A stretch of DNA of 64,000 nt from Labrenzia sp. PHM005 (lineage in GTDB: Bacteria; Pseudomonadota; Alphaproteobacteria; Rhizobiales; Stappiaceae). This document shows, piece by piece, positions 52,821 to 61,869 of the stretch. Both the position numbers and the translations under genes were made by a program. A model generated the notes under the pieces. That model was not told the origin of the DNA. It did not search any database and saw nothing but the letters and a program-made list of their open reading frames with translations. Each line of letters opens with the position of its first letter. The stretch's first letter is position 1. The stretch lies in the NCBI RefSeq assembly GCF_006517275.1, contig NZ_CP041191.1:1979001-2043000 (forward strand), in the 5' to 3' direction.

Positions 52821-53677
52821 TGACGACCTCGCGTTTGACTTCTTATCTAATGACCGGCCCTGGGGTGGTCTTTTTTGCGGCGCTGCTCGGTGTGCCGATG
52901 GTGCTGACATTCCTGCTCAGTCTACACGCTTACGATTTCACTGCAGGCGTTCTGCCGGGTTGGACGCTGGCCAATTACGCAGACGTTTTGGGAGATCCTT
53001 ATTTTCACAAGATCTTCGCCCGAACCTTCGGTCTTGCGCTCTTGGTGACGATCATTTGTGTGTTGATCGGGGCTCCCGAAGCCTACGTTCTGTCCCGGCT
53101 GAGTAATCCTTGGCGGTCGATTTTCCTGTTGGTCGTTCTTGGACCTCTGCTGATTTCCGTTGTTGTGCGCACTCTCGGGTGGGCACTGTTTTTCGGCGGC
53201 AGCGGTGTGCTGACCATGGTGGCACAGGGCCTCGGGTTTTCAGACAAACCCGTCAGCCTGATGTTCACTTTCACTGGTATGACCATCGCTCTGGTACATG
53301 TTCTGGTGCCGTTTATGGTGATCTCCATTTGGGCGGCGTTGCAAAAGATCGATACCCAGAGTGAAGACGCAGCTCTAACACTGGGCGCATCCAAACTGAC
53401 GGTACTTTGGCGGATCACCTTGCCGCAGGCGATGCCCGGAATCTTGTCAGGAAGCATCATCGTCTTTGCTCTGACAGCGAGTGCCTTTGCGACGCCAGCG
53501 ATTATCGGCGGGCGCCGGATGAAGGTGGTGGCAACGGCCGCTTACGACGAATATCTCAGCACCCTCAATTGGCCGCTCGGTGCGACAATCGCGGTTCTGC
53601 TGCTTCTTGCAAACATCGCGATCATCGTCAGCTACAACAAGCTGATTGAGCGTCGCTTTGCCAAAATCTTCGAATAG
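52817..53677 (+). CDS. PotB-like ABC transporter permease
   Basis: A 286-residue permease with six membrane segments. The EAA loop is DTQSEDAALTLGASKLTVLW, followed by RITLPQAMPGILSGS. It overlaps the ATPase gene by 4 bp and precedes the PotC-like gene by 9 bp. Confidence 0.92.
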   Translation: MMTTSRLTSYLMTGPGVVFFAALLGVPMVLTFLLSLHAYDFTAGVLPGWTLANYADVLGDPYFHKIFARTFGLALLVTIICVLIGAPEAYVLSRLSNPWRSIFLLVVLGPLLISVVVRTLGWALFFGGSGVLTMVAQGLGFSDKPVSLMFTFTGMTIALVHVLVPFMVISIWAALQKIDTQSEDAALTLGASKLTVLWRITLPQAMPGILSGSIIVFALTASAFATPAIIGGRRMKVVATAAYDEYLSTLNWPLGATIAVLLLLANIAIIVSYNKLIERRFAKIFE

Positions 53678-53686
53678 GAGCCTGCA

Positions 53687-54481
53687 ATGCAGCGTCTTGG
53701 GCCTGTTGCTCTGATTTTTCACGCCGTCTTTGTGGCCTTCATTCTCGCGCCATTGCTGATGGTGATCGCCGTCTCCTTCACCGACAAGGGATACCTGTCC
53801 CTGCCGACCGATGGCCTGTCTCTCAGGTGGTTCTATGCGATCCTGGAAAATCCGGATTTCATCACCGCTTTCTGGATGTCCTGCTGGCTGGCGCTTTTAT
53901 CTGCCTCAATCGCCGTTGCGATTGCTGTTCCGGCTGCGCTTGCAATTGCCCGCCACCGCTTCCCGGGGCGTGATGTCATCGCAGCGTTTTTGCTGTCACC
54001 TCTGATGATCCCCCATCTGGTGCTTGGTGTCGCTTTCCTACAGTTCTATTCCAAGATCGGTATGGGCGGCACATTCGCCGGCTTGACCGCGGCCCACGTT
54101 ATCCTGATCACTCCCTATGCCTTGCGTCTTGCCTTAGCATCGGCGACTGGCCTTCCGCAGGATGCGGAAAATGCAGCGCTCACACTTGGCGCATCCAAGT
54201 TGACTGTGTTCCGGCGGGTAACCTTGCCGCTCATATTGCCCGGTGTTGCAGGTGGCTGGCTTCTGTCGTTCATCACCAGTTTCGACGAGCTCACCATGAG
54301 CGTCTTCGTCGCATCGCCGGCAACCCAGACACTGCCGGTGCGGATGTATCACCACATCGCGCAAACCATTGATCCGTTGATCGCTTCGGTCTCCACCGTT
54401 CTGATTGTTCTGACCTTTGCCGTTATGCTGCTGCTCGACCGGCTCTATGGTCTCGACAAGATTTTCGTCGGAAAGGGGTAA
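53687..54481 (+). CDS. PotC-like ABC transporter permease
   Basis: A 264-residue second permease with six membrane segments. The EAA loop is PQDAENAALTLGASKLTVFR, then RVTLPLILPGVAGG; SFDELTMSVFVASPATQTLP is typical of PotC. The oxidoreductase gene starts 3 bp after the stop, so transport and catabolism are coupled. Confidence 0.92.
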   Translation: MQRLGPVALIFHAVFVAFILAPLLMVIAVSFTDKGYLSLPTDGLSLRWFYAILENPDFITAFWMSCWLALLSASIAVAIAVPAALAIARHRFPGRDVIAAFLLSPLMIPHLVLGVAFLQFYSKIGMGGTFAGLTAAHVILITPYALRLALASATGLPQDAENAALTLGASKLTVFRRVTLPLILPGVAGGWLLSFITSFDELTMSVFVASPATQTLPVRMYHHIAQTIDPLIASVSTVLIVLTFAVMLLLDRLYGLDKIFVGKG

Positions 54482-54484
54482 CCC

Positions 54485-55573
54485 ATGACCACGCTGATTA
54501 TTGGAGGCGGTGTGGTCGGGCTTTCCATAGCCTTCGGCCTGCTGCAACAGGGGAAGTCCGTCCTGGTTCTGGATGGCGGCGACGGCGATTTCCGGGCTTC
54601 ACGCGGAAATTTCGGCCTGGTCTGGATCCAAGGCAAAGGCGTTGACTGCCCGTCCTATTCGACTTGGTCACGGCGGTCCGCCGGTCTCTGGCCAGGATAT
54701 GCGAACGATTTGAAAGCTGCGTCTGGGATTGATGTATCCTTGAGCCAGAAGGGCGGTGTCGACTATTTCACCGACGAAGAAGAACTCGCAGACAAAGTCT
54801 CAGCACTTGAAGGGTTGCGAACGGCGGTTGGCGGCGATTATCCGTTCGAAGTTCTCGACCATACGGGATTGAAAAAGCTTGTACCGCAGATCGGTCCAAA
54901 AGTGGTTGGCGGGCTCTATTCGCCGATGGATGGCCACGTCAATCCGCTTCAGTTGCTCAAAGCCCTCACAATTGGCGTCAAGAGTCTCGGCGGTGACATC
55001 CGCACTGGGGCACAGGTGGTTGAGATTAAAGCTGCCGATCATGCGTTCACAGCGATTTTAGCAAGCGGAGACCATGTCGAAGGCGGAAGTATAGTCTTGT
55101 CCGCAGGCCTAGGTGCGGCCGACCTCGGTGAGAGCCTTGGTTTCAAGGCTCCGGTCCGGCCTCAACAAGGCCAGGTTCTAATCACCGAAAAACTGCCGTT
55201 TTTTCTTGAGTATCCGTCCGGCACCCTTCGACAAGTTAATGAAGGTGGCGTCCAGGTTGGCGCTTCGAAGGCAGAGATTGGCCCGGATGACAGGGAAGAT
55301 CTGGAGACACTCGCCGGGCTGGCCCGACATGCAGTCGAGGTTTTTCCGCATCTTGCGAAAGCGAAGCTCGTCCGGAGCTGGGCGGCCTTGCGGGTCATGT
55401 CGCCCGATGGACTGCCGATCTATCAGCGGTCGGCCAAATATGAGGGTGCCAGGTTTGTGACTTGTCACAGCGGCATCACGCTGGCCGCAGCGCACGCGAC
55501 CCTGTTGCCGGACTGGGTCATGGGCACCAATCAGGCTCCCGATCTTTCAGACTTCAGCGAGGCACGGTTTTGA
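54485..55573 (+). CDS. FAD-dependent amino-acid-type oxidoreductase (DadA/glycine-oxidase-like, beta subunit)
   Basis: A 362-residue DAO-family flavoprotein. The dinucleotide motif IIGGGVVGLSIAFGL is at residues 5-19; RVMSPDGLPIYQRSAKYEG and FVTCHSGITLAAAHATLLPD are C-terminal marks of this family. With the next two genes it forms the three-subunit pattern of opine oxidase and D-hydroxyproline-type dehydrogenases, where this subunit oxidises the C-N bond. Its stop overlaps the next start (TGATG). The substrate is unknown. Confidence 0.85.
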   Translation: MTTLIIGGGVVGLSIAFGLLQQGKSVLVLDGGDGDFRASRGNFGLVWIQGKGVDCPSYSTWSRRSAGLWPGYANDLKAASGIDVSLSQKGGVDYFTDEEELADKVSALEGLRTAVGGDYPFEVLDHTGLKKLVPQIGPKVVGGLYSPMDGHVNPLQLLKALTIGVKSLGGDIRTGAQVVEIKAADHAFTAILASGDHVEGGSIVLSAGLGAADLGESLGFKAPVRPQQGQVLITEKLPFFLEYPSGTLRQVNEGGVQVGASKAEIGPDDREDLETLAGLARHAVEVFPHLAKAKLVRSWAALRVMSPDGLPIYQRSAKYEGARFVTCHSGITLAAAHATLLPDWVMGTNQAPDLSDFSEARF

Positions 55574-55911
55574 TGTTCGTTTCTTTTGAGCCTGATGCGG
55601 CTGAGACCGTGGTGTTTGAATTCGAAGGTCAGAAAATTTCTGCACCGCGCGGGGCCAGCGTTGCAGCAGCTCTTCTTGCATCAGGCAGGCCGAGCCTACG
55701 CGCAACCCCGGTTTCCGGAGCTCCACGCGGACCGTTCTGCATGATGGGCGCCTGTTTTGATTGCCTTGTTCAGATAGACGGTGTCACCGTTCAGGCATGC
55801 ATGACATCGGTCGCAGACGGCCTCGTTGTTCAGCAAGTGCCTCGGACCATGTCAGAGACCCAATCGGATCACATGAATGGGGATGGGGGCTTTGTTGAAC
55901 ATGTCAAATAA
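55573..55911 (+). CDS. Small [2Fe-2S] subunit of the dehydrogenase (gamma subunit)
   Basis: A 112-residue ferredoxin-like protein. Cys 56, 61, 64 and 76 (in GPFCMMGACFDCLVQIDG and VQACMTS) form a plant-type [2Fe-2S] site as in small subunits of opine/hydrogen-cyanide-synthase-type oxidases. The start at 55573 shares a base with the previous stop; an upstream ATG lies inside the preceding gene. Its end overlaps the next gene by 11 bp. Confidence 0.9.
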   Translation: MFVSFEPDAAETVVFEFEGQKISAPRGASVAAALLASGRPSLRATPVSGAPRGPFCMMGACFDCLVQIDGVTVQACMTSVADGLVVQQVPRTMSETQSDHMNGDGGFVEHVK

Positions 55912-57283
55912 GGTCTTCGATATCGCTGTCATAGGTGCCGGTCCTGCTGGCATGTCCGCAGCTTTGGAAGCGGAAAAACATGGCGCATCGGTTGTTCTGC
56001 TTGATGAGCAATCGCAGCCTGGTGGTCAGATCTACCGCAATGTTCTCACCGCGACCCGCCGCCAGTTCACGACCCTTGGTTCTGACTATGCTAAAGGCGC
56101 TGCGCTTGCTAAGCCGTTTTTAGAATCTGCTGTGATGCATCTTGCCGGGGTGTCCGTCTGGCAAGTTACGCAAGGCGGTCATATTGGCTTCAGCAAGGAC
56201 GGTAAGGCAGATCAAATCAGGGCCCGGCATATAATTGTTGCAACTGGTGCAACGGAACGGCCGGTGCCGATACCAGGTTGGACGTTGCCAGGTGTATTGA
56301 CTGCGGGTGCTGCCCAGATCCTTTTGAAATCGGGAGGTTTTGCAGCTCCCTCTGCCGTATTGGTTGGAGCAGGACCCTTGCTTTACCTGGTTGCAGCACA
56401 AATGGTCGCAGCCGGTTCTCCGCCAAAGGCGCTGGTCGAAACCCAGACGCAAAAAAATCTTCGGGCCGCTTTGGAACATCTTGGCGGGGCTCTTCGAGGT
56501 TGGCGCTATCTGCTGAAAGGCATTGGGCTGATCGCGCAGTTGAAGCGGGCCGGTGTTCAACGATATTCCGCCGCGACGGAGATTGAGATTTCTGGGAGTG
56601 ACTGTGCCGAAGCTGTGTCTTTCAAAGCAAAGGGCAGGCACCACCGCATAGAAGCGGAAACATTTCTTGTGCATCTCGGTGTCGTTCCAAACACGCAAAT
56701 CACGCGTTCTTTGCGCCTAGAACACCGGTACGATGATACACAGCGCTGCTTTAAGCCGATAAGCGATGCATACGGTCACACTTCCTCAAATGCCATAAGT
56801 ATCGCTGGTGATAGCGCTGGTATTGGCGGTGCCGTTGTTGCAGCCCTATCTGGCCGGATTGCTGCGCTGGGCGCGTTACAGAAGTTAGAGATGATTGCCG
56901 AGACCACGCGCGACGAAGTGGCGAGGCCTCTTCTATTAAAGCGGGAAAAAGAGCTATCCATCCGGCCGTTCTTGGACACGGCCTATGCGCCGCCGGAAGA
57001 GATCTTACGTCCGGCTGATGGCACGATCATTTGCCGGTGTGAGGAAGTAACTGCCGGAGATATCCGGAGGTTTGCTGTGCTGGGTTGTAAAGGGCCGAAC
57101 CAAGCGAAAGCCTTTGGCCGATCTGGCATGGGGCCGTGTCAGGGCCGGTTTTGCGGCTTGACGGTCACAGAAATCTTGGCCAAGGAAACGGGCCAGAGCC
57201 AAGATGAAACCGGCGCGTTTCGGATTCGGACACCTTTGAAACCGGTAACCCTTGGCGAACTGGCGGCTTATGAAGCTGAATGA
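55901..57283 (+). CDS. FAD/NAD(P)-type subunit with BFD-like iron-sulfur C-terminus (alpha subunit)
   Basis: A 460-residue pyridine-nucleotide-disulfide-type flavoprotein. The FAD motif is AVIGAGPAGMSAALEAEKHG; ATGATERPVPIPGWTLPGVL is characteristic of opine/HcnB-type alpha subunits. Near residues 378-419 a BFD-like four-Cys cluster is seen (CRCEEVTAGDIR ... GPCQGRFCG). It likely moves electrons from the catalytic subunit to a quinone or other acceptor. The start at 55901 gives the typical short N-terminus. Confidence 0.88.
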   Translation: MSNKVFDIAVIGAGPAGMSAALEAEKHGASVVLLDEQSQPGGQIYRNVLTATRRQFTTLGSDYAKGAALAKPFLESAVMHLAGVSVWQVTQGGHIGFSKDGKADQIRARHIIVATGATERPVPIPGWTLPGVLTAGAAQILLKSGGFAAPSAVLVGAGPLLYLVAAQMVAAGSPPKALVETQTQKNLRAALEHLGGALRGWRYLLKGIGLIAQLKRAGVQRYSAATEIEISGSDCAEAVSFKAKGRHHRIEAETFLVHLGVVPNTQITRSLRLEHRYDDTQRCFKPISDAYGHTSSNAISIAGDSAGIGGAVVAALSGRIAALGALQKLEMIAETTRDEVARPLLLKREKELSIRPFLDTAYAPPEEILRPADGTIICRCEEVTAGDIRRFAVLGCKGPNQAKAFGRSGMGPCQGRFCGLTVTEILAKETGQSQDETGAFRIRTPLKPVTLGELAAYEAE

Positions 57284-57300
57284 AATTCCAAAGGATCAAA

Positions 57301-57642
57301 ATGATTGAACGTCTACATACATCCGCCCGCATGAGCAAAATCGTCAAACACAATGGTGTGGCCTATCTGTGCGGACAGGTTGGGATTGCTGGAGACAGTG
57401 TCGCGGATCAAACCCGTGAATGTCTCTCCCGGGTCGAGAAACTTTTAGAAGAAGCGGGATCGTCGAAATCACAAACTCTTCAGGCGATTGTCTGGCTTGC
57501 GGACATGTCGGACTTTGCTGAGATGAATGAAGTTTGGGATGCCTGGGTGCCGGAAGGTCATGCGCCAGCACGTGCGTGCGGTGAGGCGAAACTGGCCCGG
57601 CCGGAACTTAAAGTCGAAATCATTGTGACAGCTGCTGTCTGA
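57301..57642 (+). CDS. RidA-family enamine/imine deaminase
   Basis: A 113-residue YjgF/RidA protein. SKIVKHNGVAYLCGQVG, the Arg-containing EGHAPARACGEAKLA and VEIIVTAA are conserved. RidA proteins hydrolyse reactive imines or enamines to ketones. The position after a C-N oxidising dehydrogenase fits this: the imine product would be hydrolysed here. The start at 57301 follows AAAGGATCAAA; an in-frame ATG at 57280 is also possible. Last gene of the operon. Confidence 0.88.
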   Translation: MIERLHTSARMSKIVKHNGVAYLCGQVGIAGDSVADQTRECLSRVEKLLEEAGSSKSQTLQAIVWLADMSDFAEMNEVWDAWVPEGHAPARACGEAKLARPELKVEIIVTAAV

Positions 57643-57708
57643 TTTTCTTGTGTCTTCTGCTGGCTGCTCTATCTTGTCGTTGAGGCCGTTATCGCGGGGA
57701 TTATCAGG

Positions 57709-58626
57709 ATGGGGCGTCAGCAGATGTATCGGATAAGTAATCAATTGTTGTCGGCTAACCTGACAAGGATTGCCGGTTTTATTGTCGCCTATGGGTTGGT
57801 TGGTGGCACTGTTGCTGTTGCGCAGCAGGAGGTCGTTGTCGAAGGTGTTCCGGTTACGATCACCGAGCAGTCGATCAAATGCGATATCGACCCGGCTGAC
57901 ATTCCCAAAGATATCAGCACCAAAAGGCTTGTCGATTGCAACTCGGCCGAGGTGGTTGAAATTGATTTGCCAGATGAAAACATCAGCGCAATCAAGTTTA
58001 CGATTTCACCGGACGACAAGAAAATTTCGTCCGGCGTCCGGGCGGAATTGCGGGATATGCATGTCGCCAAAAACGGGGATGAGACCTGGTACCGGTTTTC
58101 AACTCTTCTCCCAAGCGACTTTCCCGTTGAGGCAAAGCACCGTCTGGTGACGGCTCAATGGCATGAAAGGATGCGGGAAGGGCATGACAGCCTGCGGCCG
58201 CCGTTGTCACACCGGTTGTGGGACGGCCGATTTGTGGTGACCTTGTGGAACGATGCCCGCATCAAGGAACTGGGGACCAAAAAGGGGGACGGAGAGATCG
58301 TCTACTCACTCCCTGAATTGGAGCGCGAAGTCTTCCACGAATATGCCTACAAAATTGTCTGGTCCCCGGAAGCGGACGGTGAATTGGTCGGGTGGAAACG
58401 GCAATGCCGGCCGTTGGACGTCGCTTGTACCGAAGGTGTTTGGGAGGAGATTATTCGTTATTCAGGTTCGACGGGGTATTCCGATGAAGAAGTGGACGGC
58501 TATTACTTCAAAATCGGCCTTTACACTGTCACCGATTTCGATGTTCCCTTCACCGCCTATCATAAGGGATATGGGAGTGGGTCCTCGGCTGAGGCCATCG
58601 GACTGACAGATCCGATATTTCAGTGA
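57709..58626 (+). CDS. Secreted polysaccharide-lyase-like protein
   Basis: A 305-residue protein with an N-terminal hydrophobic stretch (about 19-38) ending VAVAQQ, suggesting secretion. The mature part resembles the broad polysaccharide lyase fold of the PF14099 type: SSGVRAELRDMHVAKNGDE, TWYRFSTLLPSDFP, RLVTAQWHE, HEYAYKIVWSPEADGELVGW and YYFKIGLYTVTDFDVPFTAY. It also has two Cys pairs. The substrate is not predictable from here; uronic-acid polymers are a guess in view of kduI/kduD. The start is 57709 (GGGGA 8 bp upstream) or 57724. It stands alone between RidA and bhcR, which converges on it. Confidence 0.65.
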   Translation: MGRQQMYRISNQLLSANLTRIAGFIVAYGLVGGTVAVAQQEVVVEGVPVTITEQSIKCDIDPADIPKDISTKRLVDCNSAEVVEIDLPDENISAIKFTISPDDKKISSGVRAELRDMHVAKNGDETWYRFSTLLPSDFPVEAKHRLVTAQWHERMREGHDSLRPPLSHRLWDGRFVVTLWNDARIKELGTKKGDGEIVYSLPELEREVFHEYAYKIVWSPEADGELVGWKRQCRPLDVACTEGVWEEIIRYSGSTGYSDEEVDGYYFKIGLYTVTDFDVPFTAYHKGYGSGSSAEAIGLTDPIFQ

Positions 58627-58675
58627 TCCTGGCATTGAGTTTAAGTGAGACGCCAATTCTGCGGCGCCTTTCCAC

Positions 58676-59518
58676 TCAGTGCGCTGCCGGTTCGCCTCCA
58701 AGTGCGGTTGTCAAATTGCCGGCCGCTGTCATGACCGACGTGGCGAGGCTGGAAATCTTGTCGACGGAAACCCGGCTTGTTGGACCCGAGACAGAGATGC
58801 CGGCGACGATTTCGCCGTAGTGATTGAACACTGGTGCTGCAATACAGCGCATACCGAGGTTTTTTTCCTCGCCGTCAATAGAATAGCCGCGCGCCTTTGC
58901 CTGAACCAAATCTTCTTTCAATTGATCTGCTTCGCACAGTGTGTGTTCTGTAAACCGCTGCCGGTCTGCGCTGACAATTAGCCGATCGCATTGCTCTTGA
59001 TCCATAAAAGCAAGAAGAGCTTTGCCGATGCCGGATGCATGTAGGGGAGACAGGGAGCCTGGCGGAAAAAAGGCGCGAATATTCGCGTGGGTTTCCACCT
59101 GGCTGACAAACAGGACCTGATCACTTTTTTGGATGCCGAGATTTGCTGTTTCTCCTGTTTCTTCCATAAGGGCTCGCAGAACCGGGCGGGCACGTTCAAC
59201 CAGGCTGGTCCGCCTTAAAAAACGGGCGCCGACAATAAAAGCGGCCGGACCGATTTGCCATAGCTGCTGAGCCTGATCGAATTCCACCAGCCCGCGTGTC
59301 TCCAACGTGAACAGGATTCGGTAAAGAGTGGCCGTCGATTCTCCCATCTGTTCGGAGAGGGCAGACAAGGACACACCGGACTGGGTACTCAAGTGCTCAA
59401 AAACCGCCATCGCCCGATCAAGCGATTTGATGGTGTTCTGGCTTGTTTTATCATCCCAGGCTCTTGGGCGGCCACGGGCCTTGCGCTCAGAGTTTTTTTC
59501 GATACCACGCTCTGCCAT
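58676..59518 (-). CDS. bhcR: IclR-family regulator of the beta-hydroxyaspartate cycle
   Basis: A 280-residue IclR regulator: N-terminal HTH (VSLSALSEQMGESTATLYRI, then LETRGLVEF) and C-terminal effector domain (PVLRALMEETGETANLGIQK, SGIGKALLAFM). It diverges from bhcA, the arrangement described for BhcR of Paracoccus denitrificans, where glyoxylate affects DNA binding. A perfect 23-bp A/T palindrome lies at the bhcA promoter. Activation or repression cannot be told from sequence. Confidence 0.85.
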   Translation of the reverse strand: MAERGIEKNSERKARGRPRAWDDKTSQNTIKSLDRAMAVFEHLSTQSGVSLSALSEQMGESTATLYRILFTLETRGLVEFDQAQQLWQIGPAAFIVGARFLRRTSLVERARPVLRALMEETGETANLGIQKSDQVLFVSQVETHANIRAFFPPGSLSPLHASGIGKALLAFMDQEQCDRLIVSADRQRFTEHTLCEADQLKEDLVQAKARGYSIDGEEKNLGMRCIAAPVFNHYGEIVAGISVSGPTSRVSVDKISSLATSVMTAAGNLTTALGGEPAAH

Positions 59519-59574
59519 GAGACAGTCTCTTCAAATTGTGAAAAATTAATTCATCATATGAAAAACTTATCTCT

Positions 59575-59628
59575 TTGACAAGATTGATATATTTGGTACA
59601 TACTATTTTTAAAAAAGTTTTTTAAAAA
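59575..59628 (+). promoter_or_regulatory. bhcA promoter and candidate BhcR operator
   Basis: TTGACA (59575-59580) is followed at 16-18 bp by TACATA/CATACT as a possible -10. Just after it, 59606-59628 is a perfect A/T palindrome: 11-bp arms (TTTTTAAAAAA and its complement) around a single G. It would cover the transcription start and is the best BhcR-site candidate in the bhcR-bhcA gap, although an A/T tract could also simply bend DNA. Confidence 0.5.
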
Positions 59629-59688
59629 AATTGCGGGCTCTTACATCTCTCCGGTACCGTCAGGTCAAAACCGTGAGAGGAAACGGCC

Positions 59689-60879
59689 ATGAGCTTTCAA
59701 AACCCTGTTTTTATTCCAGGCCCGACCAATATGCCCGAGGCGCTTCGTAAGGCCTGCGATATGCCAACCCTGGACCACCGCTCTCCCTTGTTCGGAGAAA
59801 TCCTTCAGCCTGCGCTGGCGGGTGTAAAAAAGATCCTGAAAACGGAGTTGGCGGAGGTCTTCATCTTCCCGTCGACCGGTACCGGCGGCTGGGAAACGGT
59901 CATCACCAACACCTTGAGTCCTGGCGACAAGATCCTGGCTGCGCGCAACGGCATGTTCTCCCACCGCTGGATCGATCTGTGTCAGCGCCACGGTCTGGAA
60001 GTTGAAATTGTCGAGGCGCCTTGGGGCACTGGCCTGCCGGCTGACAAATACGAAGAGATCCTGGCTGCCGACAAATACCACGAGATCAAGGCTGTTCTGG
60101 CGACGCACAACGAGACGGCGACCGGCGTTAAATCCGACATTGCTGCTGTCCGCCGGGCGCTCAACAATGCCAAACACCCAGCGCTTTTGTATGTCGATGG
60201 TGTCAGCTCGATTGCTTCCATGGACTTCCGGATGGATGAGTGGGGCGTCGATGCGGCTGTCACCGGTTCGCAGAAAGGCTTCATGCTGCCCGCCGGTCTC
60301 GCAATTGTTGGCCTCTCGCCAAAAGCCCAAGCCGCTGTTGAGAAAGCAAAGCTGCCCCGGACCTTCTTTGATATCCGCGACATGCGAAAATCCTATGCGG
60401 TTAATGCGTATCCTTATACGCCTGCCGTCGGCCTTTTGAATGGCTTGAAGCAGAGTTGTGACATGCTGCTCGACGAGGGCCTCGACAACGTTTTTGCCCG
60501 TCACCACCGGATTGCTGAAGGCGTTCGCGCGGCTGTCCGCGCTTGGGGTCTGCAGCTTTGCGCCGGTTCGCGGGATGTCTATTCCGACACTGTCAGCGCC
60601 ATCCGCACTCCCGAAGGCTTCAACGCCACCGACATCGTTACCCATGCAGCCGGGAAATACGGTGTCGCGTTTGGCGTTGGCCTTGGGGAGGTTGCGGGCA
60701 AGGTGTTCCGGATCGGCCACCTTGGCAGTCTGACCGACGTTATGACCCTGTCCGGCCTGGCAACAGCTGAGATGGTTATGGCGGACCTCGGACTTTCCAT
60801 CAAACTCGGCTCCGGCGTTGCCGCAGCACAAGATTACTACCGGACTGAGGAAGTTGTTTCCTCAAAGGAGGCCGCGTGA
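59689..60879 (+). CDS. bhcA: Aspartate-glyoxylate aminotransferase
   Basis: A 396-residue class V aminotransferase. IPGPTNMPEALRKACDMPTL opens the protein; PLP lysine K196 lies in VTGSQKGFMLPAG. In the beta-hydroxyaspartate cycle BhcA transfers the amino group of aspartate to glyoxylate, giving oxaloacetate and glycine. Serine-glyoxylate aminotransferase is the close alternative, but the following three genes fix the pathway. GAGAGGAAACGGCC precedes the ATG. The end overlaps bhcB by 4 bp. Confidence 0.92.
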   Translation: MSFQNPVFIPGPTNMPEALRKACDMPTLDHRSPLFGEILQPALAGVKKILKTELAEVFIFPSTGTGGWETVITNTLSPGDKILAARNGMFSHRWIDLCQRHGLEVEIVEAPWGTGLPADKYEEILAADKYHEIKAVLATHNETATGVKSDIAAVRRALNNAKHPALLYVDGVSSIASMDFRMDEWGVDAAVTGSQKGFMLPAGLAIVGLSPKAQAAVEKAKLPRTFFDIRDMRKSYAVNAYPYTPAVGLLNGLKQSCDMLLDEGLDNVFARHHRIAEGVRAAVRAWGLQLCAGSRDVYSDTVSAIRTPEGFNATDIVTHAAGKYGVAFGVGLGEVAGKVFRIGHLGSLTDVMTLSGLATAEMVMADLGLSIKLGSGVAAAQDYYRTEEVVSSKEAA

Positions 60880-61847
60880 AAACCGACGCCCTAAACACCT
60901 ATATTCCAACGCTGGAAGACATGTTGGTCGCTCATGAGCGGATCAAACCGCATGTTCACCGCACTCCCGTTCTGACGTCGTCCTTCTTGAATGATCTGAC
61001 CGGCGTTGAACTGTTCTTCAAATGCGAGAATTTTCAAAAAGCCGGTGCCTTCAAGGTTCGTGGTGCGTCCAACGCCGTCTTTGGTCTTGATGAGGACACC
61101 GCAAAAGCGGGTGTTGCCACGCACAGCTCAGGCAACCATGCTCTGAGTTTGTCCTATGCGGCTGGCCGCCGCGGCATTCCATGTCATGTGGTCATGCCGC
61201 GCACGGCGCCGCAGGCCAAGAAAGACGCCGTGCGCGGATATGGCGGCATCATCACAGAGTGCGAACCGTCGACCTCCAGCCGCGAAGCGGTCTTTGCCGA
61301 AGTTGAAAAGAAAACCGGTGCGGAATTCGTTCACCCCTACAACGATCACCGGGTGATCGCTGGGCAGGGCACGTGTTCCAAGGAGTTGATGGAACAGACC
61401 GACGGCCTGGATGCTGTGATTGCGCCGATAGGCGGCGGCGGCATGGTATCGGGCACCTGCCTGACGCTGTCCAACCTGGCGCCGGAAGTGAAAATCTACG
61501 CAGCGGAACCGGAACAGGCGGATGATGCAGCTCGCAGTTTCCGCGCTGGCCACATCATTGCCGATGATGCGCCAAATACGGTGGCGGATGGCTTGAAAGT
61601 TCCGCTCAAGGATCTGACCTGGCACTTCGTGTCCAATCACGTCACGGATATTCTGACTGCTTCGGAACAGGAAATCATTGATGCGATGCGTCTGATCTGG
61701 GCGCGGATGAAGATCGTCATGGAACCGTCTTCCGCAGTCCCGTTGGCCACCATTTTAAAGAACAAAGACGTTTTCGCAGGTAAGCGCGTTGGGGTGATTA
61801 TCACCGGCGGCAACGTTGATTTGAACAAACTTCCCTGGACCGTTTAA
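60876..61847 (+). CDS. bhcB: beta-Hydroxyaspartate dehydratase
   Basis: A 323-residue fold-type II PLP enzyme of the threonine dehydratase/serine racemase group. K60 in FQKAGAFKVRGA is the PLP lysine; THSSGNHALSLSYAAGRRG and the glycine loop APIGGGGMVSGT are present. It removes water from erythro-3-hydroxyaspartate to give iminosuccinate. The GTG start overlaps the bhcA stop. Order and neighbours match bhcABCD. Confidence 0.92.
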   Translation: MKTDALNTYIPTLEDMLVAHERIKPHVHRTPVLTSSFLNDLTGVELFFKCENFQKAGAFKVRGASNAVFGLDEDTAKAGVATHSSGNHALSLSYAAGRRGIPCHVVMPRTAPQAKKDAVRGYGGIITECEPSTSSREAVFAEVEKKTGAEFVHPYNDHRVIAGQGTCSKELMEQTDGLDAVIAPIGGGGMVSGTCLTLSNLAPEVKIYAAEPEQADDAARSFRAGHIIADDAPNTVADGLKVPLKDLTWHFVSNHVTDILTASEQEIIDAMRLIWARMKIVMEPSSAVPLATILKNKDVFAGKRVGVIITGGNVDLNKLPWTV

Positions 61848-61869
61848 GTCCCTTTCGGAGATAACTCTT

